Source of the DNA: Adiantum capillus-veneris
Taxonomy: Eukaryota; Streptophyta; Polypodiopsida; Polypodiales; Pteridaceae
Direction: 5' to 3'
DNA: 64,000 nucleotides
Assembly (NCBI GenBank): GCA_014529385.2
Contig: CM043963.1
Coordinates: 71,814,412 to 71,878,411, forward strand
Below, one piece after another: positions 33,630 through 43,175 of the stretch. A program made the position numbers and the translations under genes. How positions within the stretch are numbered: the stretch's first letter is position 1; the number at the start of each line of letters is the position of its first letter. Under the pieces are notes generated by a model. That model made no database searches. It had not been told where the DNA came from and saw nothing but the letters and a program-made list of their open reading frames with translations.

Positions 33630-34350
33630 TGTTAAGTATAGAGCCTGATTTACCCCTTGTAATTTTCTGTGGTAAAAATGAACATTTGTAAGGCCCCCAT
33701 TATGAGGAGAAGCCATCATTCGTGAAGAAAAATAACTCGCCAGAAAATAAAATCACTCGCCGGAAACCTTGCTAGAATATTCCTTTTCGACGGAATATTA
33801 TGGCTGGACGGCTGTCGAAAAGTGGCCGGTAGTCAATGGCCGATGGTTGGTGGTCGGAAGCCAATGGCCGGTGGCCGAATTCAATGGCCGGTGGACGAAT
33901 TCAAAAGCGGACTTGTCTTCTTAAGGGCAGCCACACATGGGCGGATTGGAGAGTCTGATTTGGACTTATCTACACAAGGGCGGCTACACATGGTTGCCTC
34001 TCATGACAGAGGGCAACCCTTTTGGCCTATAAAAGGAGGCCATTTCTACACACATTTCATAGTGTGAAATTGATGCAACAAGGTGAGTGTGAGGTGGTGA
34101 GAGTGAAGCAAGGCGGGAGCTCTATTAAGGGTATAATCCCTTTGTAAACTACTTCTTGTTTTGAAGTACTAAAGACATTGAGTGGCTGCTTTCCCATGGA
34201 CGTAGCCCACATTGGGTGAACCATGTATATCATGTGTACTCTCTCTCTCTCTCTCTCTCTCTACCCTATAATCTCTTGTGTGTGAAATCTATCTCTCTCC
34301 ATTAAGTAATCTACTCAAATATCTATTTAGCTATGTCATATTTCCTAACA
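33630..34350 (+). mobile_element. 721-bp solo LTR inserted in the PBS of B
   Basis: It begins TGTTAAG and ends CCTAACA (short TG...CA inverted ends). The 5-bp duplication ATTAG flanks it at 33625-33629 and 34351-34355. Inside are a TATA-like CCTATAAAAGG at 34027-34037, a tandem GGCCGGTGG/GGCCGATGG-rich stretch (about 33815-33910) and a short CT tract (34240-34262). No internal region or second LTR is present, so it is a solo LTR left by recombination, of unknown family. Confidence 0.85.
34024..34040 (+). promoter_or_regulatory. TATA-box-like element in the solo LTR
   Basis: CCTATAAAAGGAGGCC sits about two thirds into the LTR, a usual place for the LTR core promoter. The strand is set by the LTR ends being symmetrical and by this motif. 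Confidence 0.5.
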
Positions 34351-34760
34351 ATTAGAGCACAAGGTTTCTCTTTTCTTGCTCAAGAAGAGAGGTCCTCAAG
34401 CTAGCTATAAATGGTTGTTATTATTAATTGCAATTGGGTAAGTAGAATAGGGATTTTCCAGCCTTGCAGTGTGCTTGCCTTTGTGCAGATAATGGGGCAC
34501 CACCGTTGAGAGCTATGGTCTTAATAGTGGAGTCCTATGGTGCCTACGGCTTAACCACTATTGAGCTATTAGAAGCTTGACAGGAGCTGGTACTGTTTTG
34601 GTGTTGAAAGACCCTCTCTTCTATTCCTTGCAATTAATGGTATTCAAGCCACGGGTACAGTAGCTCGAGTGCTTTTCTAAAGGGGTAAAGAGGAGTAGTA
34701 ACTAGAGGCGCCTCTTCGATTCGGGAAGAAGAAGAGGATCCATACGAAGGGCTCAAAAAT

Positions 34761-35269
34761 TTGCTTCTTGATGACACATCTCATTCCCAAAGGAGAATTC
34801 AAGAGCCCCCACCAAAGGAACAAGAAAAAAACGAGTCTCCTGCCACCTCGGTGGAGATGGCTCCGCGAAGACGGTGGGCTAAACGCTCTCCATCACCTCC
34901 TAAATGGAGAAGACCATTGCACACTTCTCCACACCATAATTCAAAGAGGGATGACAAAAAGCAAGAGAAGAAAAAGGCAAGAAAGAGGTCACCCTCTTCT
35001 CCATCTTCTTCATCCTCTTCCTCTTATGAAGAAAGTGATTGTGCAAACAAAGAGAATCAAGGCAAGAAAAAGGCGAGAAAGAGGTCACCCTCTTCTCCAT
35101 CTTCCTCAAATTATTCATCTTCTGAAGAAAGCGATGGTGCAACTTTTGAACCATAAAAAAGAAGTGGCCATAGGAATTCCTGTGCCACGTGGAAGAGGTC
35201 GTCCAAGCTCAAGGAGTTCAAAGAGGTAGGAAAGAGCATCTCTTTCCTTACCTACGATGGCACCTTTGG
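34761..35269 (+). pseudogene. gag of retroelement B, N-terminal part, split by transposon D
   Basis: The frame encodes a Pro/Arg/Ser-rich region (APRRRWAKRSPSPPK, KKARKRSPSSPSS) and reaches KEFKEVGKSISFLTYDGTFG at the insertion point. The KKARKRSPSSPSS module is present twice, a tandem duplication absent from the gag at 43176. A TAA at 35154-35156 interrupts the frame. About 60 N-terminal residues present in the related gag are missing or unreadable. The frame continues at 54462 on the other side of D with FGATDKVLAFIQQFD. Confidence 0.8.
35264..35269. repeat. target-site duplication of transposon D (left), CTTTGG
   Basis: CTTTGG occurs at 35264-35269 and 54461-54466. Because the element ends in GG/CC, duplication lengths of 4-7 bp are formally possible. 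Removing D plus one copy rebuilds the gag sequence ACCTTTGGTGCTAC seen in element A at 43792-43805. Confidence 0.75.
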
Positions 35270-35301
35270 GGTATAAGCATGTTAACTTGTCATGCTTTTT
35301 G
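35270..35301 (+). repeat. left terminal inverted repeat of D
   Basis: GGTATAAGCATGTTAAC, then TTGTCATGCTTTTTG. It pairs with 54429-54460. A GCATG...CATGC sub-palindrome lies within it. Confidence 0.85.
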
Positions 35302-35663
35302 TGCTAGTTATCATGTGGCAACAAGCATATCTTGTAAGCATAATGAGAGTGTAACTTTTCAAACGTGTGGGAATCCATCGAATATTTCAAAATAGGGAGA
35401 CCACCCTGAATCCACTTTCCTGACCATTTACGCAGTGTTACTCTGAGGGGAGTGGGGCAGTCAAAATGCGTGGAGAGAAGCGGAGTGGGGCAGTCAACAT
35501 GCATGCAGAGAAGCGGGACGCAGGGGCCAGAGGTAAGAGGGACGCAGGGGCTAGAGGTAAGAGAGAACCAAAAACAAAGTCAACCCCTGAACTTTCTGCT
35601 GCTCTGATTCCCCAGCATCCCCAATGGCAAAGACCTTGCATACAAAGGGGAAGGATGACTCAG

Positions 35664-35669
<6 letters not shown>

Positions 35670-35746
<77 letters not shown>
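35670..35746. repeat. (CT)n microsatellite near the left end of D
   Basis: This CT tract of about 77 bp lies 400 bp inside the element. It mirrors the GA tracts near the right end. Confidence 0.9.
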
Positions 35747-35748
<2 letters not shown>

Positions 35749-35864
35749 CTCATTATGATTTGCGAGGATAGTAGCCGGTGCTGTCTTGGCTGGAGAGTTG
35801 TCCCTTGATGTCGGCTTTAGCAGTAGGACATCTTGTGAATAGTCACGTGAAATACAATCGCTCA

Positions 35865-38800
35865 AGTCGAAGTTAGGCTCAAGAAGCACAAACCAGTGTT
35901 TGATTTGAACCTTGAAATTGGAAGGAAGTGCTCAATACTGCACTTTCCTACTGCTAATCTTGTGACATTGGGGGTGTACATGCTGATGGAAAGCTCCAAA
36001 GTTTACAGTCCCAGTACAGAGCAAGTTCTGTATTACAGCAGAAGAGTTCAATGATGTTCATGGCCTCTCCCTGGCTGGTGCCAACCCCAAACTAGTGAGG
36101 TGGGATCACATCAGTGATGTGGAGTGGTTCAGTGTTTTCAGAGAGTCAAAGAATCGTAGTCACTATCGCATTAAATGAAGTTGTTTGCGTACTGATATGT
36201 TCGACCAGGTGATGCAACTGCATTACAAGGTGTACCAGAAGCCCCCAACAAACATGGAGATCAACTCTGCATTCGCCAAGGGGTTTGTAAAAGAATTCAG
36301 CCCGGCAGCAATTGCAAGTAGCTCAGCCATGCAATTCAATTGGGCTGAATTCGCTGTCCAGCATTTGCAGGACCTCCGAGAGAAAGGGTACTACGAGGCC
36401 CATGTCGAAAAGTGGAGGATGCGCAATGTGTGTCTAAACATCGAGGAGGCGCAAGCTGAAATGAAGGAGGATACCAAGGAGACACCCATCTCTCGCCACA
36501 ACACTCACCAGCAGGCTGAAAGCCTGTCATTTTTTGGCGTTGAGAATTTGCAGCACATAAAGGCTGCCTCTGAAATTCTCAGCAAACAACTGCAAGATGC
36601 TAAAGAACATCTTCTAACTGCAAAATCAGACTTTGAAGCTGCGAGGGTTGTCCAAGCAAGCAATGCTAGGGTCACCCCAATTGTGCTTGCTATGAGACAA
36701 AAGCTTCACGACGCTGAAAATGAATTACAGAGGTTACTATAGAGCGACAGCGTGGATGCAAAGAGGGAAATAGAGTGTAAAGTAAAAATAGAGACATTTA
36801 AAGAGACATTGGAAGGTTTGGCATTTCCTGATAGTGAGGACACTCTTGCTGCTGACTCAACTTGTGAGCGTGTAAGTGCATGACTTTTATGCTTCTACCG
36901 TATGATTGGAATATGTGCACAACAAACTTATGTACTTACCATGCTCCTCTTTTTTTTGGTGTGCAGATTAATGTGGAGGTTATGGAAGCAAAAGTGAATG
37001 AATGTGAAGGTCAATTGCAGCTCCTAATGCACATGAGAAAGATGCTACAAGGCTCCTCCATTCCCACTGCCCTGTGTAATATGGCTATGGGCACTTTTAT
37101 CGAAAGTATAGAAGGGGTATGCGATGGGACGATGATCAACCCGTGCAGTGGCTGCAGTTTGCCACTTGAAGTAAAGGGAATCTCCGCCACGGTCAAGATG
37201 CCTTGTGGGCATAGCTACCACTTTCTTTGATTTGCAGCTGCATGCTCCTTATCGACAAAATGTAGAGCTGTGACCTGCCAGCAAAGGATACCACAAGAAT
37301 GGTGTTGGAAACCCACAGGGCAAAGACATCCAATCACACCAACATCTGGTAAGATTGTACATGGTGTGCTAATTAGCATACCCAGTGTGTTAATTAGAAT
37401 ATTTAGTGTGTTAACTGGATATGCTAATTAGCATATCTTGTATGCTAATTAGCATACTGGGTATGTTGATTAGCATACTGGGTATGCTAATTAGCATACC
37501 TAGTGAGAATATTGAGTGTGCTAACTGGATATGCTAATTAGCAGACCTTGTATGCTAATTAGCATACCCTGTGCTCAATGAACAGATTAGAGTAAGTTTG
37601 GCATATTAGCATATCTAGTAAGTTAACTACCATATCCAAATGCTAACTAGCAAACTGTATATGCTGATTAGCATACTGGGTATGCTGATTAGCGTACTGG
37701 GTATGCTGATTAGCATAATGGATATGCTTATTAGCATATTGGATATGCTAATTAGCATACTGGGTATGCTAATTAGCATACCCAGTGAGAATATTGAGTG
37801 TGCTAACTGGATATGCTAATTAGCAGACCTTGTATGCTAATTAGCATACCCTGTGCTCAGTGAACAGATTAGAGTAAGTTTGGCATATTAGCATATCTAG
37901 TAAGTTAACTACCATATCCAAATGCTAGCTAGCAAACTGTATATGCTGATTAGCATACTGGGTATGCTGATTAGCGTACTGGGTATGCTGATTAGCATAC
38001 TGGATATGCTAAATAGCATACTGGGTATGCTAATTAGCATAGTGGGAATGCTCATTAGCATACTGGGTATGCTGATTCACGTACTGAGTATGCTGATTAG
38101 CATAATGGATATGCTTATTAGCATATTGTATATGCTAAATAGCATACTGGGTATGCTAATTAGCATACTGGGAATACTAAATAGCATACTGGGTATGCTA
38201 ATTAGCATACTGAAGACAGTCCTTGTATGCTAGCTACCAGCAGTCCCAGTATGCTTATTAGCATATCCAGTATGCTAATTAGCATACCCAGTATGCTTAT
38301 TAGTATACCCAGTATGCTAATTAACATACCCAATATGCTCATTAGTATACCCAGTATGCTAATTAGCATATCTTTTATGCTAATTAGCATACTTGTGCTC
38401 AATGTACAGACTAGAGTAAGTTTGTCATAATGGAAAATCTAGTAACTAAGCTACCATCTCCAGATGCAAACTAGCATATTGGATATGCTAGTTAGCATAC
38501 TCAGAAATTTGAATTAGCATACTGGGCTTGTCAGCATAATGGATTCCAATGTATGCCAGGCCGCACACATAGTCACACCATATCAAACATTTTCTAGCAT
38601 ACATGACATGCTTATATGAGTCTTAATCCACGTTTTTTGTTGTAGGCTTGGGGCAGTCCCTCCGTGATGTGGGCAGTGTGCATGACACGAAGGGCAAGGG
38701 AAAGGCTGTAATGGAGGACCTTTCGATCGAGGAGAGTGATGAGGTGGATATAGGTGAGAACCCTTCGACGGAGAAGGGTGTTGATCTGGATGCAAGGAGT

Positions 38801-39220
38801 GAAGGGGTGGATGAGGGCTCCCAGTAGATGCCAACTGAAAGCATGAAAACAACAGAGGAAGGCGGTGATGCGAGCAGGAACTCAGAGGATGAAAAAGAAG
38901 ATGATTTTTTTGTCATGGCTCCTCGTGTGCCCTGTGTGCCAGCGATGCCTGCTGCAACTGACAAAGCAGAAGCTTCTCAGCAAACAGTGTCTAGTGGCTC
39001 AGGGGAAACTTTGAAGAATGACAACATAGAAGATGAGCAAGAAGTTGGTGACAACAGCCCTCTCGAGGGTTTTTTGCGTAAAGCTCAGCTGAAAAGAAAA
39101 GTTGGCCTTGAAGAGGTACCCGAAGGCATTGCAAGCATAGCCTCTGGTTCAGACAAGGCTAAAAGCTCCAAAGGTGAAAAGAAAGCCACCCGCTCAAGAG
39201 CTTGCAAAAAATTGTGTTAA
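35865..39220 (+). pseudogene. D gene 1: coiled-coil / RING-like protein, at least three exons
   Basis: Exon 1 (about 35865-36871) reads VEVRLKKHKPVFDLNLEIG in one frame and, from 36023, KFCITAEEF...VRWDHISDVEW in the next. It then has a Glu/Lys-rich likely coiled coil (about 36530-36740). Exon 2 (36967-37348) encodes PCSGC-x15-CGHSYHFL, a RING-like Cys/His pattern. Exon 3 (38646-39220) encodes an acidic, Lys-rich tail. Splice sites GTAAGT (36872)/TGTGCAG (36966) and GTAAGA (37349)/TTGTAG (38645) keep the frame exactly: phase 0, then phase 1. In-frame stops are at 36176 (TGA), 36740 (TAG), 37228 (TGA) and 38825 (TAG), so this copy is dead. The function is unknown; a ubiquitin-ligase or accessory role is only a guess. 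Confidence 0.65.
37349..38645 (+). repeat. palindromic satellite filling intron 2 of D gene 1
   Basis: Most of this intron is an array of about 21-bp units around the 18-bp perfect palindrome GTATGCTAATTAGCATAC, with variants such as GTATGCTGATTAGCATAC. A larger block (about 37500-37640) recurs at about 37785-37940, so there is higher-order repetition. The array starts a few bases after the donor site and stops about 90 bases before the acceptor. Open frames of the MLISILGML type across it are by-products of the repeat. Confidence 0.9.
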
Positions 39221-39423
39221 GACTTATTGCTCCCTACCCGGTTGTGCCCTTCACTGTATATGCTAGACCATTTTGAAACCCAAATGCGTATTGTAACTGA
39301 CATGCATTTTGTTTTCCAATGAAAATGTATTTTTGTGAAATATAAATCTGAGCAACAGTTCATTGTAATTTTTGCGGTTTTTCTTTTTTAAACTTGTTCA
39401 TTTCGTACCGCGGTTTCCCTATA
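39221..39423 (+). other. spacer between D genes 1 and 2
   Basis: Pyrimidine-rich towards its right end (TTTTTCTTTTTT..., CCGCGGTTTCCCTATAG), which could be a splice acceptor for gene 2 at 39424. No separate gene. Confidence 0.4.
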
Positions 39424-40662
39424 GAGGAAGAGAAACATGCATTAATCGTCATGCCTGATGCAATTGCGGCCATGCAATGGTAGAAATTACGGAGATGGCG
39501 AGTCCACAAAGCCAAGCAGTTAAGGAGACAGAAAATGGAGATTGAAAAACGCCTTGAACGATATTCACAGCTTGCCCGTAGTATTATTGAGCGCCTAAAT
39601 TATGTGCACCCAAGTGGGCCTGTTATTTTTGCTGAATGGTATCCTCTACCAGACCTAATATGGGTGCCTAAGCGTTTATGTGATGAAAAAAGGGCTCTGG
39701 TGCTGGACCTGAACGGTCTTTTGGTGGCAGTGGTAGAGCCTCGTTTTGGTGAAAAGCCCCCGACATATGCGATGAAATGCTGAAATACGATGTACTTGAT
39801 AAGCAGGTGTTCTGTCGCAAGGACAACCATTTTTTTTTGGACTGGTGCCTGCAGTTCTTTAGAGCAGGTGCCAAAGATTACTGGGTTTTTTGCTCTTTGG
39901 CACCTGCTCTTTAAAAACAGTACGGCAAATACTCACTACTTTACTATTGAGGCTTGTGCTCCATATAAACACATTAAAGAACTGCAGGCACCAGTCCAAA
40001 AAAAAATGGTTGTCCTTGCGACAGAACACCTGCTTATCAAGTACATCGTATTTCAGCATTTCATCTGCATATGTCGGGGGCTTTTCACCAAAACGAGGCT
40101 CTACCACTGCCACCAAAAGACCCAGAGAAAACCTGTGTTTATGAAAGACTTATCCTTGTTCTGGAAACACACTCCGGGGTACAATGCCCAAAACACACTT
40201 ATAATCGATAATAGCTTCTACAAAGTGTTTCAGAACCCACCACAAACTTGGCTTGTTACTCCCAGTCTAGAGCACCAGAGTGCTGAGCAGAGGGAAAAGT
40301 TCCTTATAGAAACTTTGAAGTCCTGGCTTTTTCTTTGTCTGCTAACGGATGATCGAAAAGCATATGTTGCTGATAATGTGTTTGAGACAGGCTCAGATGA
40401 GTTTTCTCATGCAGTCGTCAAACGTTTGCTTGACATTCAAAAGAGGGATATAGAGGCTAAAAGACTGGAAGAAATTCATCGCAAACAGCGGGAAGCTGAC
40501 CTAGAAGCAGAAATAGATAAAGAAAAGCTGGAGAGGGAAAGAAGAGAAAGTGAGCAGCATAGTGCCAACCTAGAAGCAGAGAGAAAAGAAAAGAGGCAGT
40601 AGGAAGAAGACAAACAGCGAGGACAGCCCGGTCACTACAAGCGCCCTCCGAGGAGGCCTTAA
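39424..40662 (+). pseudogene. D gene 2: FCP1/NIF-like (HAD family) phosphatase with rearranged centre
   Basis: HAD-type FCP1/NIF phosphatases use a DxDx(T/V) aspartate to dephosphorylate proteins. Here motif I reads ALVLDLNGLLV (Asp at 39706), with Asn in place of the second Asp. The C-terminal half, in the same overall order as the family, has KPVFMKDLSLFWK and TLIIDNSFYK (about 40134-40220), followed by a Lys/Glu coiled coil ending PPRRP at 40662. The middle part (RKDNHFFLDWC, FNVFIWSTSL) is readable only on the minus strand inside an inverted duplication, 39715-40122. In-frame TAGs occur at 39481 and 40600. The left arm also lacks one base. This copy cannot make an intact enzyme. Confidence 0.6.
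39715..40122. repeat. inverted duplication (147-148 bp arms, 113-bp spacer) inside D gene 2
   Basis: The left arm 39715-39861 (GGTCTTTTGGTGGCAG ... CTGCAGTTCTTTA) is the reverse complement of the right arm 39975-40122. The spacer holds a second inverted repeat, GAGCAGGTGCCAAAG (39862-39876) against CTTTGGCACCTGCTC (about 39897-39911). The arms differ by a missing A in the left arm (GCGATGAA against GCAGATGAA). The whole could fold into a long hairpin. Confidence 0.85.
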
Positions 40663-40702
40663 GGGTTTTTGGGGCAGTGACTGTCATTGTAAAATTGAAC
40701 CC

Positions 40703-40835
40703 TATGTAAATAATTTGATGCTGGAAATTAATGTAAACAGTTTGATAGTTAGCATGCTGACACAAGATGTAAACAATTTGATAGTTAGCACACTGACAAT
40801 TAATGTAAATAGTTTGATAGTTAGCATGCTGACTA
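40703..40835. repeat. 36-bp tandem repeat between convergent D genes
   Basis: ATGTAAACAGTTTGATAG followed by TTAGCATGCTGACA recurs at 40731, 40767 and 40803, with a partial unit at 40703. It lies in the short interval between the gene 2 stop and the gene 3 stop, and so probably in the 3' UTRs. Confidence 0.8.
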
Positions 40836-40899
40836 CCTTTATAATAAAACTTCATACCCTTACAGCAAAGTGGTATATAGAAAATCCAGTGGATACAAC

Positions 40900-41156
40900 T
40901 TAAAAGCTGAAGGGCATGCTATTACAGATTGCTTCATAGTTTTCTGGAGTGATTGTGTACACCTGCCTTCTCCTTGGGACGTGCTCCATGGGTATTTTGA
41001 TACATCGCACCAGATGTGAAAGTAGGTGGACGATAGGTTGCTTGTGGTCTAGCTTGAAGGTGTATGCATCCAATTGCTTGTAATACAGTCCTTGCACAAC
41101 ATATGAGCCTCTGTCAAGTACATTGCTCCATTCATCAATGTACCCCTTCTCCACCT
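40900..41156 (-). pseudogene. C-terminal end of D gene 3 (transposase-like), separated by element A
   Basis: The minus-strand frame continues the coding from 49940 after removal of element A and one TSD: ...AEKEKV joins to EKGYIDEWSNVL. It runs on with RGSYVVQGLYYKQLDAYTF and ends SMPFSF with a stop at 40900. No domain was named in this part. Confidence 0.75.
41151..41156. repeat. target-site duplication of element A (left), CCACCT
   Basis: CCACCT occurs at 41151-41156 and 49940-49945. It is 6 bp, where 5 bp is more usual for this class. Confidence 0.8.
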
Positions 41157-42760
41157 TGTCATAAAATCTAATATCTAACCAACCCAAATGATTTTCTCAT
41201 ATTAAATTGATCACTTAATGTGGGAGAATAAACGGGAACAAGTGTTAAGATATAGATATGTGCTTATAGATCTATCTCAACACGGGGCCAATGGTAAAGG
41301 GGCCCAAAAGGGAGATGGTCTATCAAAGAGCAAGGCTAACCAATGGAGCATAAGACCTTAGGGTTAGCTTCATTGAAGACCTCCAATAAATGTGTGTAAA
41401 AGTCCTTTGACCTTAGGTAAGCTAGGGCTGAGCTTGAGGTGGGAACCCAGCCCAAGCTCGAGGTGCTTGTCCTGCTTGAGGTGCTTGTCGTGCTTGAGGT
41501 GTTTTTCATGCTTGAGGTGCTTGATTAAGATGCTTGAGGTGCTTGACTGGCTCCATGCTTGAGGTGCTTGAGGTGCCTTGAGAAGCTTGCCTGAGATGCT
41601 TGTGGGAACACCCCCTAGTTCAAGTGCTTTGTCATGCTTGGTGAGTAAGGTGCTTGATCACCTAAAGTCAAAAGCATTCCTACAAGAGGGGGGGCGAGCC
41701 CTTTTCCTAGGGGCTAGAGAGAGAACACCCACTCACACACACAAGGGAAGCCCCAACTTGAAGAGGCAGCAAGGACACATGTCAGGCCCCTACCCATGTT
41801 ACCTTCATGTGTTGCTTGAAGCCTATTGGCTAAGCTTCAAAGGGGTCCAATGATAAATTACATGAATTATCTAATTTTTTAGCATTTATCTAGCCCTCTC
41901 TCTCAAAAAGGAAAGGGGGACACTTGTCTCAAGGCTACCCCTACTGCTTGTAATGCCTCCTGCTCATGATTGGCTAGGCCTGGGAGGGTCCAATGAGCTT
42001 CAAGCATGAGCTACAAGGGGGGGTCGACCCAAGCTAGCTAGGGGCTTGCTTGAGGGGTATACTCACCCACACACACTCACAATCACTCTCATTGTGTGCT
42101 ATGCAAAGTGCAAGAGCTCCCTCTCCAAGAAAGTAGAGGTTGAGAGCCTACACCAACACTCTTGGCTATGGAGTGCAAATCCAACCAAGAGCCATGCTTC
42201 AATGCTTGAGCTTGTCATCTCCTTCTTCTTCATTACTATGCTATTATGTATGCTAGCAACAAGAGTATGATAAGTGAGGAACTAGTTCTTTCTCCTATGA
42301 AATGTTTCTTCTTCCTCTTCCCTACCCTCATTCCCTGCTAGCTCTCTCCACCTTCGAAGGTGTTTGAGGTCTTGGGACTGAGGCTTAAGAAAATTAAAAC
42401 TTTCTTCAAGTTCATGTTATGCTATGATTGGGATGCATGAAGCTTTCCATCTTCATTGCATCACCTAGGTCACAAGGAACACAAAGAATGTATTGTAACA
42501 AGTCTCTCTTAATGGGAGAAATCATAATACAAATGCCTATTGGAGGGGGGACCGGCTCCACATAAATCCGGTCCTCAACTGTTGTCATGTTCTCTAAATT
42601 CTCTCTCTTGCAAAAGTATTGCTCATGCCAAGTTAACTAATTGCTATGATTATGTTGCTATCTTCAATTATGTCTACCCGCTATTCTCACAAAGTTATTT
42701 CTCGAAAGCATTCTCATTAATTTCCGCTATTCTCAAGTTGAATAGGCTAATTGCATTACA
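41157..42760 (+). repeat. 5' LTR of element A (1604 bp)
   Basis: It runs from TGTCATAAAATC to GCATTACA, immediately before the PBS. An array of TGCTTGAGG-type units lies at about 41470-41585. It is nearly identical to 48345-49939. By eye they differ at about a dozen positions plus a 9-bp repeat unit (GTGCTTGAG) present only here near 41563-41575. Confidence 0.92.
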
Positions 42761-42761
42761 T

Positions 42762-42773
42762 TGGTATCAGAGC
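42762..42773 (+). other. PBS of element A (initiator tRNA-Met)
   Basis: TGGTATCAGAGC is an exact match to the common plant PBS, one base after the LTR end. Confidence 0.92.
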
Positions 42774-43175
42774 ATTTGGTTTCTCTTTTCTTGCTTAAGA
42801 AGAGAGGTCCTTAAGTAGCCTATAAATGGTTGATGTTGTTAATTATAATAGGGTAAGTGGAACTGGGATCTAATATCGGTTTTGTTAAGCCCACTATGTG
42901 GGGGATGGTGCACACCTCGGGAGCTTTGGACTTAATAATGGAGTCTTTTTAGACTTGCCTACGGCTTTACCATTATTGAGCCATAAGAAGTCCAAAAGGA
43001 GCTAGCCCTTGGCAACTCTGCTATGTTAGACCTACTCCTATACTCTCTATAATTAACCACTTTGAGCCGTGGGTGTAGATACTTAAGAGCCAATTTTTAA
43101 ATACTAAGAGGAGTGGCAACTAAGGTTTTGAATTGCCAAAGCATACACTAAGTACATACATAAAATTTTGTTAAC
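42774..43175 (+). other. untranslated leader of element A
   Basis: Some 400 bases lie between the PBS and the gag ATG, with no frame of note. Homologous leaders follow the PBS of B (34356 on) and C (58155 on). Confidence 0.7.

Noticed and set aside
37922-38430. Open frames encoding repeated MLISILGMLISIL
   Set aside because: They arise from the palindromic satellite in an intron of D; they occur on both strands and have no other coding sign.
37349-38645. CRISPR-like array of short regular palindromic repeats
   Set aside because: There are no unique spacers between units, no cas genes, and the context is a plant transposon intron.
36176-38827. Stop codons in D genes read through by RNA editing or an altered code
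   Set aside because: Editing of stop codons is known for plant organelles, not nuclear transposons; C-to-T decay explains them, and frameshifts elsewhere in D confirm a dead copy.
41578-41853. 91-94 codon frames repeated at 41578, 42540, 48757 and 49719
   Set aside because: They are inside the LTRs of element A, which is why they appear twice; no domain or start context supports expression.
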